This document shows, piece by piece, positions 6,346 to 13,777 of a DNA stretch of 17,147 bases; position 1 is the first letter of the stretch; each line of letters begins with the position of its first letter. Made by a program: the position numbers and the translations under genes. The DNA comes from Candidatus Heimdallarchaeota archaeon. GTDB lineage: Archaea > Asgardarchaeota > Heimdallarchaeia > Heimdallarchaeales > Heimdallarchaeaceae. The stretch covers positions 1 through 17,147 of the forward strand of contig JAGLTP010000020.1 of assembly GCA_023135215.1 (NCBI GenBank), in the 5' to 3' direction. Under the pieces are notes generated by a model that saw nothing but the letters and a program-made list of their open reading frames with translations, did not search any database and was not told the origin of the DNA.

Positions 6346-7422
6346 TTATCTATCTTCGAAAATTACCCCTTTATCTATATTGACAGACCATGCTTGTAAT
6401 CCAAGTTCTTTATGCAATTCATACTTAGTTTTATTATTCCTACCTTCAAAAAGAAGCACAACACTCCCCCCCAATCCTGCTCCAGTAAGTTTTCCACCTA
6501 ATGCTCCCTTACTTAATCCTTTAGTGACTATTTTATCTAAAATCGGTAAAGATACACCAATATTATCTCTCAAGCTTTTGTGCTGAGATGTGAGGAGTTT
6601 TCCTAATATATGTACATCAGGATTAGATTTTTGAAGTTCTTTCTCAGCAATATCAGTATCTGTTTTTATTGATACAACGCCTTTGAGTATCTTAACGTCA
6701 TGTTTGGATAATCTTTGTTCAATACTTCTAACGTGATCTAATGATATATCTTTCAAGTTCAGCTCTATAGCTTTTTCCAATTCAAGAACCGCTTTCTTAA
6801 TCTCACTTACTTTTTTTCCATGAACCTCACTAGTTAATTTAGGCGTATTACTATCAATTACAATTAGGCTTAATTCAGGTTCAGGCAAAAAAGATAACGA
6901 TGGTGGTTCAGTGCAGATGAGACTAATGATCGAACCAAAAGACGAGGAATATTGATCCATTCTTCCACAAGGTATTCCTAGAATATTGTGTTCAGCATCA
7001 TAAGCTATTTCTGCTATTTCACTTTTATCTAATTCCAGATTGAGGATCCCATCTAAATGCTTTATCCAACAAACTAGAAGAGCTGCAGAACTGGATAATC
7101 CACGTGCAATAGGGATATCGCTATGTATCTTAACTGATAATGGAGGAAAATCTATGTTTCTGATTCTCTTTTTCAAAGCCAATAAACCTGATTCAAGATA
7201 ATTCTGAAAATTCTTCTGGTTGCTACTAAGCGAGGAAATTCCTATTGGAATGCTGAACACATTACCAACATCCATACTTTGTATGTTTATTTCATTATCA
7301 CCTGTCTTAGTTGATGAAATGTTGAGTCTTAGGTTGATAGCTGCAGGAATTACTTTTAGTCCTAAATAATCCTGATGTTCTCCGTATAAACACACTCTAG
7401 CTGGTGCTGATGAAAAATACAT
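6346..7422 (-). CDS. GHMP-family sugar kinase, galactokinase-like
   Basis: The protein has 358 residues from the ATG at 7422. A TTG 12 bases upstream would add four residues before the first conserved motif. The three GHMP motifs are clear: PARVCLYGEHQDYLG (7-21), the phosphate-binding IARGLSSSAA (105-114), and GGKLTGAGLGGS (309-320). AEHNILGIPCGRMDQ, with D156 the probable catalytic base and E144 near the metal, plus SLRDNIGVS before the third motif, are typical of galactokinases rather than mevalonate or homoserine kinases. The galactokinase signature GRVNLIGEHTDYNGG is only partly kept, so the sugar may be another hexose or a uronic acid. The reaction is ATP-dependent phosphorylation, probably at C1. 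No Leloir-pathway genes flank it. It is convergent with the DHPS gene and divergent from the ATPase gene. Confidence 0.82.
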   Translation of the reverse strand: MYFSSAPARVCLYGEHQDYLGLKVIPAAINLRLNISSTKTGDNEINIQSMDVGNVFSIPIGISSLSSNQKNFQNYLESGLLALKKRIRNIDFPPLSVKIHSDIPIARGLSSSAALLVCWIKHLDGILNLELDKSEIAEIAYDAEHNILGIPCGRMDQYSSSFGSIISLICTEPPSLSFLPEPELSLIVIDSNTPKLTSEVHGKKVSEIKKAVLELEKAIELNLKDISLDHVRSIEQRLSKHDVKILKGVVSIKTDTDIAEKELQKSNPDVHILGKLLTSQHKSLRDNIGVSLPILDKIVTKGLSKGALGGKLTGAGLGGSVVLLFEGRNNKTKYELHKELGLQAWSVNIDKGVIFEDR

Positions 7423-7449
7423 TAGAGTCAGCAAACACTTCCTATTCCT

Positions 7450-7458
7450 ATTAATAAT
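7450..7458 (-). promoter_or_regulatory. Candidate TATA element for the GHMP kinase
   Basis: On the minus strand the sequence ATTATTAAT is centred about 32 bases before the ATG at 7422. This would give a leader of only a few bases and agrees with the lack of a close Shine-Dalgarno. It supports the ATG over the upstream TTG. Confidence 0.35.
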
Positions 7459-7496
7459 CCTTTTTACATTTCAATCGCGTTTCCGTCTTGACAAAG

Positions 7497-7504
7497 TATA
7501 TATA
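7497..7504 (+). promoter_or_regulatory. TATA box for the AAA/STAND ATPase
   Basis: TATATATA is centred about 35 bases before the GTG start at 7535. Transcription would begin near 7526, leaving a very short leader that still includes part of the GGTGGGG ribosome site at 7523-7529. Confidence 0.5.
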
Positions 7505-7534
7505 GAAAAATTACATAAAAAAGGTGGGGATATC

Positions 7535-8782
7535 GTGCCGGATAATCTATTAGACAGAGTATTCAAAATTTCACAATATATAAAAGATGGTAGCTACGAT
7601 ATACAGAATCAAGAATTTAGACGAGATCCCTGGACAATGGATTATGTTCCAGAATTATATGTGTCCTCTGAAAAACTAAATAACCAAATCGCAAGATTGG
7701 TTCAAATAATAAAAAATGGAAAAGCTATTTGTTCAATTATGGGTGACATTAAATCAGGAAAATCATATCTTATGAGCCTTCTCGATGAAGGATTCAAAAA
7801 CGCATTATGGAAATATACTGATTTTGAAAACATTCATGTTCTTTTCTTTAATTCTGAAGACATGAAAGAGTATTCTTTAACAATATATATGCAACAGATT
7901 GCAGAACAAATTCTTAACAAATTCTATCACTCAAAAGAGCAAATAATTGTAGAACTGAAGAAATATGTTGAAGAGAGTAACTCTCTAGTTGTAGTACTCT
8001 TAGATAATTTCAAAAGAGATCAGCTCTTCTCAATCTCGAGAGATTCTGCAAAATTACTAAAACTTCTAAAAAATCATTTTTCTTGTATTTTATCAAGTAA
8101 CCTGAGTGAAATGCAAACAGTTTCTGATGGGCTCAGACAAGGAGGAACTGATCATTTTTCTTATACTATTCACGTCCCTGAATTATCAATAGAAGAAGCT
8201 AAAGTTCTAATCGATAAAAGGATGCGCTATGCGTTAAACAAGTCTTCATTACAGATAACTGAGATTTTTACTGATAGAGCAATAGAAGCATCATGGATAG
8301 AATCAAAAGGAAATCCTTGGGTACTTATCTCTATTTTATCAGATGCTTATTCATACGCTGAAAAGAGAGAATCAAGTATAGTCAATCATAGTGATATAGA
8401 TTCTGTAGTTAATATGTTTTCTAGAACACCCATTCAAGGATTGTATGAAGATCATGATAAATTCATCATACAACAAGCATTGAATAATTTTCCATATAGA
8501 GAAAGACAAGTATGTGAGTATTTAATTCACAAAGATGCAACCGCAAAAGAGATTACTATTTATCTCTATGGAGAATTACCTTCTTCAGAATATCGAAGCA
8601 AATACATGGGCACAAAAAGCTTCTTGAAACGATTAAAAGATAAGAATGTTGTTGTTGTTAAAGGAAACGAAGGAAGATCGTTACTTTTTGGGCTTAACCC
8701 TAAAATGAGAGACCGGTTGACTCAAACACACAAAGATGAAGAATCTCCATTAAAGGATGAATCTGAAATAATTGTTACATAA
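7535..8782 (+). CDS. AAA/STAND-type ATPase with C-terminal winged helix (hypothetical)
   Basis: The product has 415 residues, starting at a GTG with GGTGGGG five bases upstream. Residues about 40-290 form a P-loop ATPase. Walker A is GDIKSGKS (70-77), and Walker B is LVVVLLDN (151-158), with Asn where Glu is usual. A sensor-1-like SSN sits at 187-189. A helical lid begins PELSIEEAKVLIDKRM (about 215-230), and a GNP at 259-261 resembles the sensor-2 region of Orc1/Cdc6 and STAND ATPases. Residues about 315-390 look like a winged helix, and the last 20 are acidic. The layout resembles Orc1/Cdc6-related or archaeal AAA/STAND regulators that bind DNA or proteins through the winged helix. The Walker B change may slow hydrolysis and favour a switch role. 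No partner gene is identifiable. It is not a convincing replication initiator. Confidence 0.7.
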   Translation: MPDNLLDRVFKISQYIKDGSYDIQNQEFRRDPWTMDYVPELYVSSEKLNNQIARLVQIIKNGKAICSIMGDIKSGKSYLMSLLDEGFKNALWKYTDFENIHVLFFNSEDMKEYSLTIYMQQIAEQILNKFYHSKEQIIVELKKYVEESNSLVVVLLDNFKRDQLFSISRDSAKLLKLLKNHFSCILSSNLSEMQTVSDGLRQGGTDHFSYTIHVPELSIEEAKVLIDKRMRYALNKSSLQITEIFTDRAIEASWIESKGNPWVLISILSDAYSYAEKRESSIVNHSDIDSVVNMFSRTPIQGLYEDHDKFIIQQALNNFPYRERQVCEYLIHKDATAKEITIYLYGELPSSEYRSKYMGTKSFLKRLKDKNVVVVKGNEGRSLLFGLNPKMRDRLTQTHKDEESPLKDESEIIVT

Positions 8783-8800
8783 AAATAAAGGGAAAAAATA
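8783..8800 (-). terminator. U-rich end of the polytopic membrane protein transcript
   Basis: On the minus strand this reads as T-runs of five and six interrupted by a short C/T stretch, directly after the stop codon of the membrane protein gene. The convergent ATPase gene ends at 8782, so the whole gap serves as the end region of both genes. Confidence 0.4.
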
Positions 8801-8804
8801 GCTT

Positions 8805-9941
8805 TTATTTGGTCGCTATTTTTCGTATTAAAGTTATTACTAGGAATATTATATAGGCTACAAACATGTTAATTAGAAGTAGGTTAGTAAATTCAGTAAA
8901 AATGGTAAACCATGTAGATGTTCTAATATAGAAATATGAAGCGAAACCCATTGCATTTTGAAGTATAAAGCTATAACCACATATAATCAAGAATGGTGCA
9001 ACATTAAGTGTTAGAAAAGTACCTTGATGATTAAATCTCATAAAATTACTGGTACCATTAGCTCTCTGATAAACAATCAAAGCCATACCTATTCCTATTA
9101 CAAATCCTACTATTGGAAGGATGTAAAAAGCATTCAATAGCTGGACTGCCATGAATTGACTATCAACCATTTTGGCAAATAATCCGTTTAGATAGTATGT
9201 ATTTGTTTCCCCAAATACTGAAACTGCAGTTGTACTGGTAAATGTCTCATGAGAGAAGACAATGAATACAAGTGCTCCAACAATACTTAAGAAAATCAGT
9301 ATTTGTCCAATTATCTCAAATTTCTTGCTTGAATGTTCAACAGTGACGTTTCTTCTAGATAGAACAATGAAAACTATCATGTAAATTAAGGAAAAACCGC
9401 CTACTATGACGTCATAAAGTGGAAAAGTACCCATCCCACCTCCATGAGCGATTCCAATTGAATTATCATGGAAATTTGAGACTGCACCTTCCCAAGTAGT
9501 GAAGAAACTTGCTCCTGCACCAATCAATCCTTGAAGTCCCATAACTATACCTATAGTCAATATAGCTGATTTTCCTGTGATTCTTACTGTTGAAAAGAAA
9601 CCAGCAAAAAATGCAGTTACGAGATATATGATAATTACAGAGACGAATCCATAGTCTATAGATGGATCAGGACTGTAAAATGAAAGAATAGCTGCGGTGG
9701 CTAATAGAATGGAAGCTGCAACATTCTTTGCTAAAGCAGAAAAAACAAGAATTATAGCTATCGTAAACATGATTGTAACAGGAGTTATCCAATCCCACAA
9801 AACTTCAATTTGAAGGATTCCTAACCAAGGAAGAAGGAATTCCGTGATAATTATTAACCCTGCTCCAAAAAACGTAGATAAGAAAGCCCTTTTAGTTAAA
9901 AACTGTCCGATATGGAAAAATTTTGGTTCTGTCATAAACAT
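8805..9941 (-). CDS. Polytopic membrane protein, about ten TM segments (unknown family)
   Basis: This 378-residue, very hydrophobic protein has about ten predicted membrane segments: near 23-43, 52-70, 73-89, 99-117, 126-145, 172-194, 209-229, 267-290, 308-327 and 352-373. Between segments 5 and 6 lies a loop with HDNSIGIAHGGGMG (about 158-171), and another exposed loop runs about 230-262. There is no signal peptide, periplasmic domain or ATP-binding motif. It does not show the four-segment plus large extracytoplasmic domain plan of MacB/FtsX permeases, so I do not assign it as partner of the nearby ABC ATPase. I recognise no family. Two starts, 9941 and 9935, are possible. Its orientation matches the next upstream gene, but a poly-U signal at 9991-9998 separates them, suggesting its own transcript. 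Confidence 0.7.
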   Translation of the reverse strand: MFMTEPKFFHIGQFLTKRAFLSTFFGAGLIIITEFLLPWLGILQIEVLWDWITPVTIMFTIAIILVFSALAKNVAASILLATAAILSFYSPDPSIDYGFVSVIIIYLVTAFFAGFFSTVRITGKSAILTIGIVMGLQGLIGAGASFFTTWEGAVSNFHDNSIGIAHGGGMGTFPLYDVIVGGFSLIYMIVFIVLSRRNVTVEHSSKKFEIIGQILIFLSIVGALVFIVFSHETFTSTTAVSVFGETNTYYLNGLFAKMVDSQFMAVQLLNAFYILPIVGFVIGIGMALIVYQRANGTSNFMRFNHQGTFLTLNVAPFLIICGYSFILQNAMGFASYFYIRTSTWFTIFTEFTNLLLINMFVAYIIFLVITLIRKIATK

Positions 9942-9990
9942 CTTTCTCTTTCTATAAATTATTCGATTAACAAACTATATGTACTAAGGT

Positions 9991-9998
9991 AAAAAAAA
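9991..9998 (-). terminator. T8 terminator after the four-TM membrane protein
   Basis: Eight consecutive As on the plus strand give U8 in the minus-strand transcript, about 27 bases after the stop codon. A poly-U tract without a hairpin is the normal archaeal terminator. Confidence 0.55.
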
Positions 9999-10024
9999 GA
10001 TTTTGGGTGTAGGAAGAGAGAAAT

Positions 10025-10402
10025 TTATCTTGGTTTGACAGACATCAGCATGCAACCAATGAATGTTAGAAGACCTGAAGCTGCTGCTATCATTATTACA
10101 GGGATACCTGAAAGGACTCCAACGTTCAAATCTGCATGACTGTTCTGCCAAATTGCTAGGTAAACTGTATAAAGTATCAGAGCAGCTAGCATAAATCCTG
10201 TGAGAACAAGATATGCATTTTTCTCCTCAGTTTTATAGACTCTAGATACAGAGCCCAAACCAAAACCACCAATTACTCCAATAGCTATGTAGAATAAAAA
10301 CCACCAATATTGATTTGTAAGCTGTACAATTGTAATTATTACTCCAAACATTCCAATTGCGAGTAAAGCTCCTCCTATAAAAGATGAAGGTCGAGCTGTC
10401 AT
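10025..10402 (-). CDS. Small four-TM membrane protein (hypothetical)
   Basis: The product is 125 residues with four membrane segments, near 8-28, 33-52, 63-85 and 95-120, and a charged cytosolic-looking loop KTEEKN between the second and third. The start is well supported: GGAGATGA (10407-10414) lies four bases before the ATG. A WW pair opens segment 2. No family is recognised. It sits 91 bases after the ABC ATPase gene on the same strand and could be transcribed from the same cluster, although I see no direct functional link. A U8 tract follows it. Confidence 0.65.
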   Translation of the reverse strand: MTARPSSFIGGALLAIGMFGVIITIVQLTNQYWWFLFYIAIGVIGGFGLGSVSRVYKTEEKNAYLVLTGFMLAALILYTVYLAIWQNSHADLNVGVLSGIPVIMIAAASGLLTFIGCMLMSVKPR

Positions 10403-10493
10403 ATTGTCATCTCCATTATTCTTAACTACCAGTTTGCTATATTAATATTTCTAAATGCTTTGTTGTAATTTTCAAAAGAAGCGGGATCAGTAA

Positions 10494-11237
10494 CTATTTT
10501 TTACTGCTTGAAAAATCTTTAATTATTGTTCCATCATTCATAATTAATTGCCTAGAAGCTAGCGTTGCTTGTTTTGTATCATGTGTAACATATACTAACG
10601 TTTTTTTGTGTTTTTTACTTAAATTCAAAAGAAGTTGTAATATTTTCTCGCCAGTTGAGGAATCTAAATTCCCTGTTGGTTCATCAGCCAAAATTATCTG
10701 TGGATTATTTGCTAATGCTCTAGCAATTGCAACTCTTTGTTGTTCCCCCCCTGACAATTGCTCAGGTTTGTGATCTCTTCTATCAGATAGGTTTACCGCT
10801 GCTAAAAGCTTATCAACTTGTTTCTTTCTCTCCTCCTTTGACTTGCGAGAAAGAATCATTGGCATTTCAATATTTTTTTCAGCATTTATTTCTTCAAGAA
10901 GATTGAAGTTTTGAAATACATACCCTATGGTCTCTCTTCTAAGGTAGCTTAGTTCTTTATCATTTTGGTCACTAAGTTTTTTACCATCGATTATGATTTC
11001 TCCTGAATCCACATAATCCAATGCACCAATGATATTTAGAAGCGTAGTCTTTCCACTTCCACTTGGACCAACTATAGATACTATCTCTCCCCTTTTGATT
11101 GACAAAGAAACGTTGTCAAGAGCTTTTACTTCTACTTCTCCTAGAGAATAAGATTTGGAAACATCTTTTACTTTAATGAACTCCTTCCCTTCCCTTCTCT
11201 TTTCTCGAGCAGTTTCCTTCTTTTGTTCCTTTGCCAT
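10494..11237 (-). CDS. ABC transporter ATP-binding protein, LolD/MacB type
   Basis: The protein has 247 residues. All ABC motifs are intact: Walker A GPSGSGKTT (57-65), Q-loop FQNFNLL (Q109), signature LSGGEQQRVAIARAL (161-175), Walker B IILADE (181-186) with the LolD/MacB-typical PTGNLDSSTG after it, and the switch histidine in VTHD (H219). This subfamily (COG1136) normally pairs with FtsX/MacB-like permeases that do mechanical work on lipoproteins, peptides or the cell surface. No such permease is visible here: the nearby membrane proteins have different topologies. The first 18 residues are a charged Lys/Arg/Glu extension ahead of the fold. The gene starts 23 bases after the MazG-like gene and probably belongs to the winged-helix/RING operon. 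The type assignment is secure; the substrate is unknown. Confidence 0.92.
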   Translation of the reverse strand: MAKEQKKETAREKRREGKEFIKVKDVSKSYSLGEVEVKALDNVSLSIKRGEIVSIVGPSGSGKTTLLNIIGALDYVDSGEIIIDGKKLSDQNDKELSYLRRETIGYVFQNFNLLEEINAEKNIEMPMILSRKSKEERKKQVDKLLAAVNLSDRRDHKPEQLSGGEQQRVAIARALANNPQIILADEPTGNLDSSTGEKILQLLLNLSKKHKKTLVYVTHDTKQATLASRQLIMNDGTIIKDFSSSKK

Positions 11238-11260
11238 TGTTACCCACTCATATAATTACT

Positions 11261-11584
11261 CTATTTGTGTTTATCGTTTATTGGAAATCTTGCTTTCATT
11301 ATTTTTATTTCTTCCAACCAGGTCTTCTCCAAATCTATATTTAGCAATATGCATAACTGCATAAAAAGAGAGAAAGCTTGAGCAAATTCTCTCGAAAGGT
11401 TAGCGCTAGGTGGTTTTTCATGACCTTGATTTTCTGTTTTATATTCCGATAGAAAAAGGAGATATTTACCTATCTCACCTAGTTCCTCAATTAGATGTAT
11501 GAAAACATCATTTGGAGAAAAAGATAACCATCCTCTCTCATCTAAAAAATCTCTAAACTCATCTATAATATCATTTAATTCCAC
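11261..11584 (-). CDS. MazG-like protein, probably with an incomplete metal site
   Basis: The product has 107 residues from a GTG start at 11584, chosen because GAGGT (11591-11595) lies six bases upstream. It has the all-helical plan of MazG-like nucleotide pyrophosphohydrolases: an N-terminal DERGW segment, the first metal motif EELGE (33-37), and a second helix starting REFAQAF (65-71) followed by LLNIDLEKTW. Active MazG enzymes hydrolyse NTPs to NMP and pyrophosphate with a second motif of the ExxD kind. Here the expected aspartate appears to be Gln (Q69), while E66 remains. That suggests weak or lost hydrolysis, or a binding role. It lies 14 bases after the winged-helix/RING gene and 23 before the ABC ATPase gene. 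The family call rests on motif pattern only. Confidence 0.6.
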   Translation of the reverse strand: MELNDIIDEFRDFLDERGWLSFSPNDVFIHLIEELGEIGKYLLFLSEYKTENQGHEKPPSANLSREFAQAFSLFMQLCILLNIDLEKTWLEEIKIMKARFPINDKHK

Positions 11585-11598
11585 ATAAAAACCTCAAT

Positions 11599-13674
11599 TT
11601 ATACTGAATACGATTTAAGATTTCTTTTTGATATCTTTGTTTTACACATGGGACATTCATTCTTTATTTTCATCCACTGCTCCATATGATCGTCATGAGC
11701 AACATTGGAGCAATTTGGACATTCTAGGATGCTATCCCCTCTTTTAATTAAACCTTGACAGACTGAACATTTTGAAGGAATTTCTTCACAGTTGTTACAT
11801 TGGTCATATGCTGACTTGATTATATGCCCACAGTTCAAACAGTGCATCTTTAATGATGGTAAGGTGAGTTGTCCTTTCCTCTCAAAGTATGTGCTAGTAA
11901 GAATTCCATTGTAATATCCATGAGCAAGTAATTGACAAATGATTCTAAAAATATCTTGTTCCATTAAAGAGAGATCTGCAGCAATAATATTGAGTCTGAT
12001 TTTTTTCCTTCTTGATTTTTCTATCTCATTAACTATCCGGACATAATTATCTCCTAACTCCTCCAATTCTCTATTAGGTAGAAATTTTTGATAAGATAAT
12101 ACATTTAGAGAACTACCTCTCATTTCCAAATTAACTAAACCTGAACCAGTTAATTCGTAGACTATATTTCGAGACGCATTAAGGGATTTGCTCCAGTTTT
12201 TCTGAATGCTGGTTAATGATACTTTCTTATTCGCAGTAATAAATCCGAATATTTCTTGATAATGAATGGGAAGATCTTCTAATTGTGTGAGAGGAGGAAA
12301 GATAGGAATCTCATCTGGTTCTAATCGATTTCCCACAATTGTGCCTTTTATCAGACCTTTACCATAAAAACCATACAACCTTTCTTTAGCATAGATTTTG
12401 TCTACCCCTAGTGCTAAAGCTATATCTCTGACATTAATCTGTTTTTTAGCAATAACCATTCCAAGTAGGATCTTTTCCCATCTATCTAGAGTTCCTTCTT
12501 GTGTTCTACTATATCTACGGATACTTTCAACATAAAGAGTAGTACCTTTTATTGTCCCAGAAATAAATCCTTCCAAAAGAAGTGTTATAACACCTTCTAA
12601 AACCTCACCAGTTGTTCTATTCATGAAAGCTCCTAGTTTTTTAAGAGGGATTCTGTCTTGAGTAGATAACAATCCAAATAAAGCTTCATAATTAAAGAAT
12701 GAAAGAGTAGCCATTTCCTCAATGGTCCGTTTTGGCTTTAATTCAGGAATAACAATTGGATTAATATAATTTTTTTCTGTAAATACTACTTGAAAAGTTC
12801 CTCTTGCAGTAAGAAGAGCTAAAATTTTCATTATTTCTATGGGTTCCTTGCCTACAAACTTTACTAATTCTTTAATTGAAACAGTTTTTCTTAGTATTGT
12901 GTATCCAGCGATTTCTTTCTCAATTCCTTGTAAGGCAGCTAGTGGGAGGATTCTAGGTGAAATATGATATTTTTTCACGTTAATGAAAACACTTGAAGCT
13001 CCAACTAATTTTGATCGAATCTCAAATTGAGCTTCTAGTTTTCTATAAAGCATTAGAAAAGACAATTTTGTAAATACCTGCTCTCTGGAAAAACCTGTGT
13101 GCTTTGCTACGTTTGCCAATTCAGCATCTCTTAGCATCATACAAACTCCCACAATAAAAGTATCTTCTGCAGAAATTGTAACTTTTTCGGGAGGTTTCCA
13201 TATCCAATTTGAAATTAGTTCTTTGTTTTTAATTTGTCCTATTAACAATCCTCTGCTAATGAAATACTTCAGATGATCTAACAGAATATCGAGCTTTATA
13301 TTAACTATCCCAGTTATCTCTTTTAGGCTTATTTTTTTTGAATATGCTAATAAACCTAGGATAGCTTTTCGAATAGAGGTTAAACGACCTGGATTTATAT
13401 TTGGAAACTTATAGATTGATGCTATAACAAATCTATCTTTTCTGTAATAACCTCTGATAGTTAGCGACTGTATCAGTACTTGGATGTACTCTTTAATTGC
13501 TTCTAAATTGATCTCATGTTTCTCAGAGAAATCTGCTAGATTTAAATTACGATAGAGAAATAAATGCGTTAGGACCAGAGCTCTTTTAGTTTTTGATAAT
13601 TTGGGCTCAGGAAGTTCCAGTTTTTTAAAATTGATGTTATAAACATCTTCTCGCTCGTAACTCAGTTCAATCAT
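11599..13674 (-). CDS. Tandem winged-helix repeat protein with C-terminal zinc ribbon and RING-like finger
   Basis: The product has 691 residues and no membrane segment. By eye there are about eight winged-helix units, near 30-83, 101-153, 171-220, 248-304, 326-382, 399-452, 471-525 and 543-598. Several have the pattern 'I.lkeI.......ileglk.Li..GlI.G.I', which resembles the winged helix of PCI domains and of UFL1 or cullins more than DNA-binding MarR types. The end has two zinc modules: a ribbon (C612, C615, C626, C629) and a RING-like cross-brace (C636, C639, C652, C655, H660, H663, C674, C677). The finger has C4H2C2 order, close to prokaryotic RING families rather than classical RING-H2. 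A scaffold or E3-like role is plausible, and a transcription factor is the main alternative. It heads a cluster with the MazG-like and ABC genes. A TATA element at 13687-13699 suggests a leaderless transcript. Confidence 0.72.
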   Translation of the reverse strand: MIELSYEREDVYNINFKKLELPEPKLSKTKRALVLTHLFLYRNLNLADFSEKHEINLEAIKEYIQVLIQSLTIRGYYRKDRFVIASIYKFPNINPGRLTSIRKAILGLLAYSKKISLKEITGIVNIKLDILLDHLKYFISRGLLIGQIKNKELISNWIWKPPEKVTISAEDTFIVGVCMMLRDAELANVAKHTGFSREQVFTKLSFLMLYRKLEAQFEIRSKLVGASSVFINVKKYHISPRILPLAALQGIEKEIAGYTILRKTVSIKELVKFVGKEPIEIMKILALLTARGTFQVVFTEKNYINPIVIPELKPKRTIEEMATLSFFNYEALFGLLSTQDRIPLKKLGAFMNRTTGEVLEGVITLLLEGFISGTIKGTTLYVESIRRYSRTQEGTLDRWEKILLGMVIAKKQINVRDIALALGVDKIYAKERLYGFYGKGLIKGTIVGNRLEPDEIPIFPPLTQLEDLPIHYQEIFGFITANKKVSLTSIQKNWSKSLNASRNIVYELTGSGLVNLEMRGSSLNVLSYQKFLPNRELEELGDNYVRIVNEIEKSRRKKIRLNIIAADLSLMEQDIFRIICQLLAHGYYNGILTSTYFERKGQLTLPSLKMHCLNCGHIIKSAYDQCNNCEEIPSKCSVCQGLIKRGDSILECPNCSNVAHDDHMEQWMKIKNECPMCKTKISKRNLKSYSV

Positions 13675-13686
13675 CCATAAAATGTT

Positions 13687-13699
13687 ACTTTTATATTGT
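13687..13699 (-). promoter_or_regulatory. Candidate TATA element for the winged-helix/RING cluster
   Basis: On the minus strand CAATATAAAAGT is centred about 20 bases before the ATG at 13674, and no Shine-Dalgarno precedes that ATG. This fits a leaderless transcript that would then read through the MazG-like and ABC genes. Confidence 0.4.
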
Positions 13700-13777
13700 T
13701 AAACAAGATTTATTAACCTTCTCTTATTCAGTAGAAAGTTGTGATATGATTCTTGAAACATGGCCAATTAAACTAAT

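Noticed and set aside
6346..7422. Mevalonate kinase assignment for the GHMP kinase
   Set aside because: The CGRMDQ segment and the SLRDNIGVS stretch ahead of GGKLTGAG follow the galactokinase pattern, not mevalonate kinase.
7535..8782. Orc1/Cdc6 replication initiator and nearby origin
   Set aside because: Walker B lacks the Glu, the N-terminal region is atypical, and I see no repeated origin-box-like sequences in the flanking gaps.
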